Positions 1 to 6,467 of a DNA stretch of 6,998 nt are shown piece after piece. The translations under genes and the position numbers were made by a program. Under the pieces are notes generated by a model. That model was not told where the DNA came from, did no database searches, and was given only the letters and a program-made list of their open reading frames with translations. The DNA comes from Pseudomonadota bacterium (lineage in GTDB: Bacteria > Pseudomonadota > Gammaproteobacteria > Burkholderiales > Burkholderiaceae), in NCBI GenBank assembly GCA_021783435.1, contig JAJXUC010000183.1:1-6998 (forward strand), given 5' to 3'. Every line of letters starts with the position of its first letter. Positions within the stretch are counted from its first letter, which is position 1.

Positions 1-1539
1 GGCCAGCGTGCCGCCCTCGTTGCTGAGGGCAGCGCCTGTGGCGCTGAGGTTGCCTGCGGCCTGCACCGTGCCGCTGTTGGTGACGCTAGCCCCTTGCAAG
101 GTGGCAGTGCCCCCGCTGTGCCAGTTGCCCCCGGCGTTGGAGACGGTGTCTGCGGCTGTGGCGGCGAGATTGCCGGTGCTGAGGATCGTCGTGTCCGCAG
201 TGGCGAGATCGCCTGCGGTGGCCGAGAGCGTGGTGGTGCCACCCGCGTTGAGGGTTGCGCCCGACAGCGTCTGGCTGCCAGCCTGCAGGGCCATGTCGCG
301 CTGTGCGTTCCAGGCCCCCTGGGTGTCGGTGATGGCGCCAGCCTGGGCCGTGAGGCCGCCGGCGCTGGCGACGCTGCCGGCGTTGGCCAGCGTCCCGGAT
401 GTGGAGATCGACAAAGTCTGCGCCGCGTCGCGTTGCACCAGGGCGCCGCTGTTGGTCATGCTGGCGGCCCGGATGTTCAGACCACTGGCCGCATCGATCT
501 GGCCGCTATTGCGCAGTTGTCCGCTGCTGTTGATCTGGACGGTGCCGCCCGTGCTGGCCGTGGCGCCCGTGAGCGTGGCGTTGGCACCCGACAAGGCCAG
601 GTTGCCGGTGGCGGAGGCGTTGGCGATGGTCAGATTGCCGTTGGCATTGAGCTGCAGATTGCCCTGCAGCGCGGCCAGGCGGCCCAGGCTGTTGACGCCC
701 AGTCCCGCCTCGGTGGCCACAAGGATGATCTGGTTGGCATACATACCCCCCAGTGCCAACACATCCACGGCGAACGCCGGTGCCGCGCCCGATGATGGGG
801 TGGCCACGGCCTGGGTGCTGCCGTAGGGAACGCTGTTGACCCCCGCCACCACGCCGAGCTGCTGCGCCCAGATGCTCCCGCCGATGCTCAGACTGCGCGC
901 ATCCAGGTCCAGGCGCTCGGCCTGCGTGGCGTCCAGCCCTGCCGCCCCCACAGCGATGACGCCCTGCTGGACGTTGAATCCGCTGAGGCGGCCCGCCGCG
1001 TCGCACTGCGGGATTCCGGTGGTGAGCGTGGCGTGCCCGGTGTTGATGAAGGCGCAGCCATTGCAGGCGATGCCGCTGGGGTTGGCCACCACCAGATCGG
1101 CCCTCTGGCCGGCGACTTCCATCGCCCCAAGAAGCTGCGAGGGATTGCCGGAGACGACCTGGTTGATGATGACCCGGGCATTGGTCGGACCGAGCAGGGG
1201 ATTGCCCGCGATCCAGCCCCCGAGCTGGGTCTGCACGTTGCCCGCGCTGTTGTTGAGGATCAGCCCCTTCTTGTCGACATTGAACTGGCTGTAGAGATTG
1301 TTGGACACGCCCGCGGCGCTGGGCGGCGCGATGTCGACGATGGGCACGCCGTTACGGGAGGTGTCGGTGAGTGGATGCTGACTGGCAGGCACCCCTGCCG
1401 CAGGCGTGATGCCCGCAGCCACGGCAACGGCGGTGCCCATCCACTGCTGGGCGAGGAAGAGCGAGAGCACAGCCACCAGTGTGGCGCGCAGCACGGGGCG
1501 CTGACGAGTGGATGAGGAAGAAGGAACGGATGGGCGCAT
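1..1539 (-). CDS. Filamentous haemagglutinin-like exoprotein TpsA (two-partner secretion), 5' part only
   Basis: This is the N-terminal 513 codons of a large secreted adhesin, haemolysin or CdiA-type protein; the frame is open to the window edge. Residues 1-42 are a basic then hydrophobic signal peptide (VLRATLVAVLSLFLAQQW core). The TPS (haemagglutination activity) domain spans about 45-300. Its landmarks are NNLYSQFNVDKKG near 80, INQVVSGNPSQLLG near 125-138, ANPSGIACNGCAFINT near 152-167 (variants of the NPNL and NPNG motifs with the Cys pair seen in the ShlA/CdiA class), and LGGMYANQIILVATEAGLGV near 262-282. From about 330 onward come degenerate Ser/Asn/Gly/Ala-rich repeats of the FHA beta-helix type. 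The gene follows tpsB with a 64-bp gap. I chose the start at 1539 because GAGAG lies 6 nt upstream; in-frame ATGs at 1554 and 1581 have no ribosome site. The family and start of the domain are clear. Whether it is an adhesin, a haemolysin or a CDI toxin depends on the missing C-terminus. Confidence 0.93.
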   Translation of the reverse strand, partial: MRPSVPSSSSTRQRPVLRATLVAVLSLFLAQQWMGTAVAVAAGITPAAGVPASQHPLTDTSRNGVPIVDIAPPSAAGVSNNLYSQFNVDKKGLILNNSAGNVQTQLGGWIAGNPLLGPTNARVIINQVVSGNPSQLLGAMEVAGQRADLVVANPSGIACNGCAFINTGHATLTTGIPQCDAAGRLSGFNVQQGVIAVGAAGLDATQAERLDLDARSLSIGGSIWAQQLGVVAGVNSVPYGSTQAVATPSSGAAPAFAVDVLALGGMYANQIILVATEAGLGVNSLGRLAALQGNLQLNANGNLTIANASATGNLALSGANATLTGATASTGGTVQINSSGQLRNSGQIDAASGLNIRAASMTNSGALVQRDAAQTLSISTSGTLANAGSVASAGGLTAQAGAITDTQGAWNAQRDMALQAGSQTLSGATLNAGGTTTLSATAGDLATADTTILSTGNLAATAADTVSNAGGNWHSGGTATLQGASVTNSGTVQAAGNLSATGAALSNEGGTLA

Positions 1540-1603
1540 CGGGTGCTCTCGCATCGGGCGGTGGATATCGGGAATCGGCATGCTGGCTGACAAAAGGCGG
1601 TTG

Positions 1604-3355
1604 TCAAAAAGCCACCGTCGCGCCCGCGTAGAGGTTCAGGCGTTGGCTGTGAAACCCGCTGGGTTCGTGCAGCGGAGCGGCCAGGGCGAGGTCGAACTGC
1701 AGGTGTCCGTGCTGGCCCTTGAGCCCGATCGCCGTGCCCGCCAGCCTGCTGCCGCTCAGGTTGGCCGCGCTGGCCCCCCAGACCCGGCCAATGTCCACGG
1801 CCCAATAAGCCGCTGTGTTCCAGCCGGGCAGCAGCGCGACGGGATGCGCCAGGGTGTTGCGCAGGGCGTAGCCGTTTTCTGCTTCGAGCACCGTGTTGCC
1901 ATCGAAACCGCGCACGCTGTTGCGGTCACCGATGATGAACTGATCTTCGGTGACCAGGGTGTCGGGCGTGGTCTGGCCGCGCAGACTCAGGGTGTACTGC
2001 CAGGGGGCCGTGCCGAGGCGCAGGGGCTGGTCCCAACTCAGCGACAGGGTCGTGATGCGCGGGCGCACGGTCAGTCCGCCCTCAGCTGCGGTGGGCAAGT
2101 CCTGCTGCGCGCCAAAGCTGGCCAGTCCGCGACGGTAGCCGATCTGAGCGGACACGCGCCCGCCAGTGGGAAGCAGTGTGGTCAGCGTGAGGCCTGTATC
2201 CAGGCTGACGGTCTGGCGGCGCTGCACGACCAGTTCGACGTCATCGAGGTAGTTGTGTGCCTGCCGGGCTGCCAGGGTGGCAAACATCCCGAACTTGCTC
2301 GACGCCGTGCGCCACACCGTGGTGTCCAGCCGCGCCTGCTGGGTGTGGGCGCTGCCGCTGGAGAGGAACTGCGTCGTGGTGCCCTGCACCATCTGGGCGA
2401 AGCGCAAGGATTGCGCGCTCAGGCTGAGCAGGCTGTAGCCCCAGGGGATGCTGTAGCTCATGGCGGCGCTTTGCGAGCGGTGCGCGGGGTCTGGGTTTTC
2501 GAGGTTGGTGTTGGCGCTGACGGACAACATGTCGTTGAGCCCGAGCGGATTGTCAAAGGACAGCGCGGCAGAGAGTTCCGGGCGGCCCAGCAACAGATTG
2601 CCCGAGTTGTCGAGCGTGACGCCGCCATGGAAACGGTCGGCCAGCGTCGCGCTCTGACGCTCGATCACCACGACGCTGGAATTGGGCTGCACGCCCGGAA
2701 CGATCTCGGTGTGGACCGACTGGCTGGACAGGCGGTCCATCTGCTCGATGCCCTGTTCCAGATCGCGAATGTTGAGGATGTCGCCAGCCCCCGTGGGGAA
2801 GGCGTTGCGCCAAGTGCCCCAGGCGTGATCGGGCTGGCCTTGCGGGGTGTGCATGCGCACGCTCTGAACGGTGCCCACGTCGAGATGGATGATGAGCACC
2901 CCGCTGGCCAGGTTTTGTGGGGGAAAGCTTGCGCGCGTGGTGGCGTAGCCCAGGGCGATGAGGTGGGTGTCGAGCGCATCGGCAATGCGCGTCAGACCTT
3001 GCGCACCGACGCATTGCCCGATGACGGGCTGGACATCCTTGGACAACCAGGTCAGGCGCTGGGCGTGGGCGCCCGCGAAGCGGACCTGCTCGATGGAGAA
3101 GCAGGGCGTTTCAGTCGGCAGTGCGCCAAGATTGGGCGCGGCGCTGCCTGACGGGCGTAATTGATCGCGCGTCCTCGGCAACAAGGACTTGGTCTGATTC
3201 TGGCGCTGGGCCTGTTGCAGCAGGCCCTGAGCTGCCGAATTTTGTGGAACGGTGGCCTGGCCATAGGCGGGAAGTGCGGGCAGCAGGGCCATCATGGCGA
3301 CACTGCGCAACCATCGGAATCCATAGCGTATTCTCACAAATCCCCGGATATTCAT
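1604..3355 (-). CDS. Two-partner secretion outer-membrane transporter TpsB (ShlB/FhaC/HecB/CdiB family)
   Basis: A 583-residue Omp85-superfamily pore that exports its TpsA partner from periplasm to cell surface. A signal peptide covers about 1-34 (hydrophobic VAMMALLPALPA, then AYGQA). A Gln-rich helix follows at 37-56, matching the plug helix H1 region of FhaC. POTRA domain 1 starts near CFSIEQVRFAGA (85-96) and runs to about 157. POTRA 2 runs about 158-234 (VGTVQSVRM start, VVVIERQ end). A 16-strand barrel domain fills about 240-583. Diagnostic barrel motifs are IIGDRNSVRGF (474-484), carrying the conserved VRGF of the L6 loop, and the DxG motif in WAVDIGRVWG (518-527). The protein ends in phenylalanine, as outer-membrane proteins usually do. 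Length is normal for the family. It precedes tpsA in the same orientation, so the two are probably co-transcribed. No clear Shine-Dalgarno precedes the ATG at 3355; a GTG at 3337 is a weaker alternative. The family call is very secure. Confidence 0.97.
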   Translation of the reverse strand: MNIRGFVRIRYGFRWLRSVAMMALLPALPAYGQATVPQNSAAQGLLQQAQRQNQTKSLLPRTRDQLRPSGSAAPNLGALPTETPCFSIEQVRFAGAHAQRLTWLSKDVQPVIGQCVGAQGLTRIADALDTHLIALGYATTRASFPPQNLASGVLIIHLDVGTVQSVRMHTPQGQPDHAWGTWRNAFPTGAGDILNIRDLEQGIEQMDRLSSQSVHTEIVPGVQPNSSVVVIERQSATLADRFHGGVTLDNSGNLLLGRPELSAALSFDNPLGLNDMLSVSANTNLENPDPAHRSQSAAMSYSIPWGYSLLSLSAQSLRFAQMVQGTTTQFLSSGSAHTQQARLDTTVWRTASSKFGMFATLAARQAHNYLDDVELVVQRRQTVSLDTGLTLTTLLPTGGRVSAQIGYRRGLASFGAQQDLPTAAEGGLTVRPRITTLSLSWDQPLRLGTAPWQYTLSLRGQTTPDTLVTEDQFIIGDRNSVRGFDGNTVLEAENGYALRNTLAHPVALLPGWNTAAYWAVDIGRVWGASAANLSGSRLAGTAIGLKGQHGHLQFDLALAAPLHEPSGFHSQRLNLYAGATVAF

Positions 3356-3382
3356 GGAATGTTATGCGTTTTTTGTGCCTAT

Positions 3383-3410
3383 ATTTTACAAAATGATCCA
3401 GTATTGTCCA
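3383..3410 (-). promoter_or_regulatory. Candidate sigma70 promoter for tpsB-tpsA
   Basis: Read on the minus strand, TGGACA (3410-3405) and TAAAAT (3388-3383) are separated by 16 bp, and TG lies directly before the -10. This would start transcription roughly at 3374-3378 and give a short leader of about 20 nt before the ATG at 3355. The stretch is much richer in A and T than its surroundings, as promoters in GC-rich genomes often are. The call is by eye only; no other promoter upstream of tpsB looks as good. Confidence 0.45.
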
Positions 3411-3439
3411 TTAGGGATTTTCGGGTATCCGGAATCGGG

Positions 3440-3463
3440 TGTGTTTTGGGGCTGTGTTTTGGG
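3440..3463. repeat. 11-bp direct repeat (TGTGTTTTGGG twice, 13-bp period) upstream of the tpsB promoter
   Basis: TGTGTTTTGGG occurs exactly at 3440-3450 and again at 3453-3463, with two bases (GC) between the copies. On the minus strand it reads as CCCAAAACACA twice, beginning about 30 bp upstream of the candidate -35 box of tpsB. That placement would suit an activator or repressor site, but no known regulator motif was recognised. The 13-bp period is not a whole helical turn, so chance tandem duplication is also possible. Confidence 0.5.
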
Positions 3464-3708
3464 ACGGCTGCGCCGTAACCGGGCGGATCAATCAGGACGT
3501 GAGAGAGCATCACATTGAGACTCGTGCTTCCGGCTCAAAACCCATTGAATTAGCTCATGTTCTCAAAAACGATGGGCCCCGCGCATCGGCCACAATACGC
3601 GAATGCAGTCTCTCGATCCAGCACTGTCATTGGCTGCAATCGATTCTGCCGATTGCCGACTACGGGCATTCGTGCCCACCTACCGCCTTATGGGGAAAGA
3701 CGCCAGCC

Positions 3709-4740
3709 ATGTTCACTTGTCGCGCCAAATGGGCTCATGCATCACCTTGGATTGCAGTATTCCTGCTGACGCTCTGCTGGGCAGGGCATCCTGGCGTGTC
3801 TCACGCCTCGCAAGTCGTTCGTTGCGGCAACAGTTATTCCGATGAACCAACCGCAGGATGCAAGACGGTTGTGACGGACTCGCACGGCGCCGCGCCGTCG
3901 AACCAACTGGGCATGTCGGCATTCAGTATCGACGGGGTGCGGCTCGGGATGACCCCAGACCAGGTCATCGCGGCCATCTCGAACCACTTTGGCATCCCCG
4001 CAACGGCAGTCCGGCATACAACAACCCGGATGGGGTCTCTCGGCACAACCGCAACGGTGTCCTACTTCAAGCACGCAACGCAGTACCGCGCCATTGGCGT
4101 GCATTTCGGGATGGATCCGGCGACATCGACGCTTCGTGCCGAGACCATCATTGCGGGTGAGCCTTCGTCCGCCGATGGGCGGCGCGCTATGCACGCAGCG
4201 GCCGTGGCCCGGTATGGAAAGCCGTCGGGGGACGTCACCGGCGGTCAGTTCTACTTCTGGTGCGAAAAGCCCAGCCTCGTTTTACACGGGCGCATCAGCA
4301 CATCTTGTGCGCCGGATACGCCGCAACTCTTTCTCTTCGACGGCGGGTTCGGCGTGCCGTTCGCCGCGCTCACGCAAGGCGGCATTTTTATGCCGACATG
4401 GGACACGATTGCGCTGGAAACCACGTCCTTAGCGACAGCGCGCTTCGCGGCGTCCCAGCGCGACATCCGCCGCCAACAGAATGGCAAGGATGGTGGGCAA
4501 AAGCCGATCACTGCGGCGGGCGCCGACATCACGCCCGTGCTTGGAGAGAACGCGTCGAAACAGGAGTTGCTCCGCTATAACCGGCAGATGACCCAGGTGG
4601 AATTGCACGATGCCGAGCGCAGTCTTCAGGTCGAACTGCGGACCTCTCCGAACGCACAGTCCAACGGCTATGGCGAGGCTGCCATTGAGCAGACTCGCAA
4701 AAACATTGCGGCGTTGAAAAGGGAGCTCGGCGAGCCGTAA
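3709..4740 (+). CDS. Uncharacterised exported (periplasmic) protein with four cysteines and C-terminal helices
   Basis: A 343-residue protein I cannot assign to a named family. Residues 1-33 form a signal peptide (basic start, WIAVFLLTLCWAG core, SHA before Ser34). The mature start, VVRCGNSYSDEPTAGC (36-51), resembles the short CGN-Y-D-P segment of small DUF4124-like envelope proteins. A domain then opens with FSIDGVRLGMTPDQVIAAI (72-90), a GxxLGMT-type helix start also found in several envelope proteins. A beta-rich part (about 115-235) includes FYFWCEKPSLVLHGR. The mature protein has only four Cys (39, 51, 185, 200), closely paired at each end, so two disulfides are likely. Residues 284-341 are charged and predicted helical, perhaps a coiled coil. 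The start at 3709 is chosen because the signal peptide begins there and a purine-rich GGGGAAAG lies upstream (3692-3699); the open frame extends to 3439. It is transcribed alone, converging on trbI. Confidence 0.8.
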   Translation: MFTCRAKWAHASPWIAVFLLTLCWAGHPGVSHASQVVRCGNSYSDEPTAGCKTVVTDSHGAAPSNQLGMSAFSIDGVRLGMTPDQVIAAISNHFGIPATAVRHTTTRMGSLGTTATVSYFKHATQYRAIGVHFGMDPATSTLRAETIIAGEPSSADGRRAMHAAAVARYGKPSGDVTGGQFYFWCEKPSLVLHGRISTSCAPDTPQLFLFDGGFGVPFAALTQGGIFMPTWDTIALETTSLATARFAASQRDIRRQQNGKDGGQKPITAAGADITPVLGENASKQELLRYNRQMTQVELHDAERSLQVELRTSPNAQSNGYGEAAIEQTRKNIAALKRELGEP

Positions 4741-5053
4741 CTGTGCTTGCTCAGTAAGGGCCGCGAGGATGCGTGCCGGGATAGCCTTCACAGTTGAGTT
4801 CACCAAAGCCCGCCGCAAAACGGCGGGCTTGCGCAAGTGCGCGTCCTGACGCGATAGCGCGCTTCAGCGCAGCAAGCAGCAGCCGAAGGTTGAAGTTGCA
4901 TTGCCATGCGGCCAGCCGCGCTGCAGTCAGAGCGATTCAACAATCTGCCGATACAGAACACGGCCGTGAGGGCGGCAATCAAGCGTGCATGATCCCCCTA
5001 TTCCACAGGTGCGCGATGGCGCGCTCTTCAGTCTAGATCTCGCGCGCTTTGTC
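4741..5053. other. Non-coding gap between convergent genes at the end of the trb cluster
   Basis: This 313-bp stretch holds the hairpin at 4806-4830. Nothing else in it could be firmly identified. Frames on the minus strand are open for short distances: one from 4936 to 4751 gives 61 codons without a start codon and runs through the hairpin; another from 4982 to 4800 has an ATG but matches nothing known. Small palindromic GCGC clusters occur near 4831-4842 and 5012-5025. No tRNA, recognisable insertion-sequence end or known attachment core was seen. Because trbI is usually at or near one end of Tn4371-like elements, this gap is a plausible place for an element junction. Confidence 0.4.
4806..4830. 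terminator. Perfect 10-bp-stem hairpin, probable bidirectional terminator
   Basis: AAGCCCGCCG (4806-4815) and CGGCGGGCTT (4821-4830) form a perfect inverted repeat around a 5-nt loop (CAAAA). A-run before and T-run after the stem are short: TT on the plus strand and TTT on the minus strand. It lies 65 bp past the plus-strand stop at 4740 and about 220 bp past the trbI stop, between convergent genes. It most probably ends the plus-strand gene, and could also stop read-through from trbI. Confidence 0.75.
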
Positions 5054-6454
5054 TTAACCACCTCGATACGGCGGCAGAATCATCGTGCGGTTCACCAGCA
5101 CGTTGAAGGCGTAGCCCGGCCGGATTGTCAGCGTCGGCTGGATGTTCAGGTTCTTGTTGAGCAGGTTGGTGCCGACGTTGTTGAGTCCTTCGGCCATCGC
5201 ACCCGCTGCCTGCTGGCTCGCGGTCGGGGTGGTCAGTGCGTTGGCGTTCTGCGGCTGGCTGAGCTGCGCGCCGACGCCCAGCAGGCTCATCAAGATCGCG
5301 CTGCCGAAGATGCGCATGTAGTGGTTGTCCACCAGATCGTGGAAGCCGGCCTGCCCTTCGCCATCCGTCCCGGCCATGCCTTTGAGGTCGATCGTGGCAC
5401 CGTTGGGGTAAATCATCCGGCTCCAGGCCACGAGCACGCGGCTCTGGCCATAGGCGATCCCGCTGCTGTACTCGCCGACCAGGCGGGTGCCTTGCGGGAT
5501 GAGCACGACACTGGGATTGAGGCTGTCGTAGACGGTCTGCCGCACCTGGGCGCTGATCGTGCCCGGCAGGTCGCTGTCGATTCCCGTCAACATGACGGCG
5601 GGGATGACCGAGCCTGCGAACAATTCATTGCGACTGATCGGCGGCTGAACCGCCGCAGGGAGGTAGCCGTTGTCGGCCTTCGAGGCCGCTGCATCGAGGA
5701 AGGCGTCATTCGACTGCTGGGGTGATTGCGGGGCGCCGCCAGGTTGCTGCAGACCGGCCAGGGCCTTCTGCAGCGCCAAGTCGGCGTTTGCGCCATGCGG
5801 TGCCGCTGCCAGGGCAAGTCGGCGCAGCTCGTCGGCCTTGTCGTTTTGCGGCTGGCGTGGGCCGGAAAGTGCCAAGCCGCCATCGGGAGCGGTCTTAGAG
5901 AGTTGAGCGCTCTGCGCCGCCAACACGGCCCCTTCCAGGTCTTTGTAGTGCTGTTCTTCCAGCCACTGGTGATACTTCTGGGCGGGGGTGAGCTGCTGCG
6001 GGTTGCCATTTGCGGTCAGTGCGGCGCCGGGACTGGTGAGCGCCGCGCCCGGCCCGCTGGCCTTGGGCGCTGGGCTGCTGGCTGTGTTCGCCGTCGGCAT
6101 CGGTTTGCCGACAGCGCTCGCTGCGGCTCGCTGCATGGCGCCGATGTCCGGCGAGGTCTGCCCGACCATCTGGCTCTGCCCTTCGCTCTCGGCGGGGACG
6201 GAGGCCTTGTTCCCGGCCGTCATGATGCCGATCACCATGCCGCCGGCGATCGCCCCGCCAGCGATGAAGGCGACTTTCTTGAAGTTCTTGCTCAGGCGAG
6301 CGCCGCCGGCTGCAGGCGTGCCGCGGATGCTCAGGCCTTTCTTCCCCTTCGCGGTGCCGCCGTCAACGTCCTGCGAAAGCAGCGCGTCATCGGCCTGCGC
6401 CGCCACGTCCTTGCCCGCGTCCATGCCCTCTCCGGGCTGCTGGTTGCCATTCAT
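5054..6454 (-). CDS. trbI: Conjugal transfer protein TrbI (VirB10 family)
   Basis: A 466-residue inner-membrane-anchored protein of the conjugative type IV secretion core complex; VirB10 proteins span both membranes and link cytoplasmic ATPases to the outer-membrane pore. Residues 1-58 are a polar cytoplasmic tail and about 59-79 a single membrane helix (VAFIAGGAIAGGMVIGIM). Residues 80-270 form a Pro/Ala/Gln-rich periplasmic linker. The conserved TrbI/VirB10 domain runs from about 274 (ISRNELFAGSVIPAVMLTGI) to 460, including SVVLIPQGTRLVGEYSSG (315-332), SRMIYPNGATIDLKGM (345-360) and the DNHYMRIFGSAILMSLLGVG stretch (376-395), which corresponds to the antenna helices. It ends with FNVLVNRTMILPPY. 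The ATG at 6454 is preferred because AGGAG lies 7 nt upstream; an ATG at 6469 overlaps the trbG stop and has no such site. It follows trbG directly. Length and domain order are normal for Tn4371/IncP-type TrbI. Confidence 0.96.
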   Translation of the reverse strand: MNGNQQPGEGMDAGKDVAAQADDALLSQDVDGGTAKGKKGLSIRGTPAAGGARLSKNFKKVAFIAGGAIAGGMVIGIMTAGNKASVPAESEGQSQMVGQTSPDIGAMQRAAASAVGKPMPTANTASSPAPKASGPGAALTSPGAALTANGNPQQLTPAQKYHQWLEEQHYKDLEGAVLAAQSAQLSKTAPDGGLALSGPRQPQNDKADELRRLALAAAPHGANADLALQKALAGLQQPGGAPQSPQQSNDAFLDAAASKADNGYLPAAVQPPISRNELFAGSVIPAVMLTGIDSDLPGTISAQVRQTVYDSLNPSVVLIPQGTRLVGEYSSGIAYGQSRVLVAWSRMIYPNGATIDLKGMAGTDGEGQAGFHDLVDNHYMRIFGSAILMSLLGVGAQLSQPQNANALTTPTASQQAAGAMAEGLNNVGTNLLNKNLNIQPTLTIRPGYAFNVLVNRTMILPPYRGG

Positions 6455-6461
6455 CGTCTCG

Positions 6462-6467
6462 CTCCTC
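6462..6467 (-). promoter_or_regulatory. Ribosome binding site of trbI embedded in the trbG stop
   Basis: On the minus strand, GAGGAG occupies 6467-6462, 7 nt before the ATG at 6454. Its first two bases are the last two of the trbG stop codon (TGA, 6468-6466). This fixes the trbI start at 6454 rather than at 6469 and points to translational coupling of trbG and trbI. Confidence 0.75.

Larger units (their letters stand above)
3356..3708. other. Intergenic region between divergent tpsB and the exported-protein gene
   Basis: This 353-bp stretch separates two divergent genes. The part next to tpsB (about 3356-3465) is AT-rich and holds the candidate promoter and the direct repeat annotated separately. 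The rest (about 3466-3708) has ordinary composition. The frame of the plus-strand gene stays open through it back to 3439, but that extension (MCFGAVFWDG...) looks non-coding and would place the signal peptide internally. Another plus-strand frame begins with ATG at 3603 and runs 80 codons into the downstream gene; it has no recognisable domain. No convincing plus-strand promoter, RNA gene or mobile-element end was seen. Confidence 0.5.

Noticed and set aside
8..826. 272-codon and 233-codon open frames on the plus strand
   Set aside because: They lie opposite the TpsA frame, which shows clear TPS-domain motifs and repeats. Their translations are low-complexity Ala/Pro/Leu or Gly/Arg-rich shadows.
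1508..3151. 547-codon open frame on the plus strand opposite tpsB
   Set aside because: It is an antisense shadow of a GC-rich gene. The minus-strand frame gives a full, recognisable TpsB with VRGF and DxG motifs, while the plus-strand translation has no domain and odd composition.
3541..3588. Weak inverted repeats (CCCAT/ATGGG and CGATG/CATCG)
   Set aside because: Stems of only five bases, with long or GC-rich loops, are expected by chance in a region this size.
3439..3708. 90-codon N-terminal extension of the plus-strand exported protein
   Set aside because: It would bury a good signal peptide inside the protein, begins within the direct repeat upstream of tpsB, and a plausible ribosome site lies before the ATG at 3709.
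4741..5053. Tn4371-type attachment core (TTTTTCAT or its complement)
   Set aside because: I looked for the 8-bp core remembered for this element family on both strands of the gap and did not find it; the boundary therefore remains only a suggestion.
6007..6047. Short duplication in TrbI (GPGAALTSPGAALT)
   Set aside because: It lies in the Pro/Ala-rich periplasmic linker, where such short repeats are common and vary freely in VirB10 proteins.
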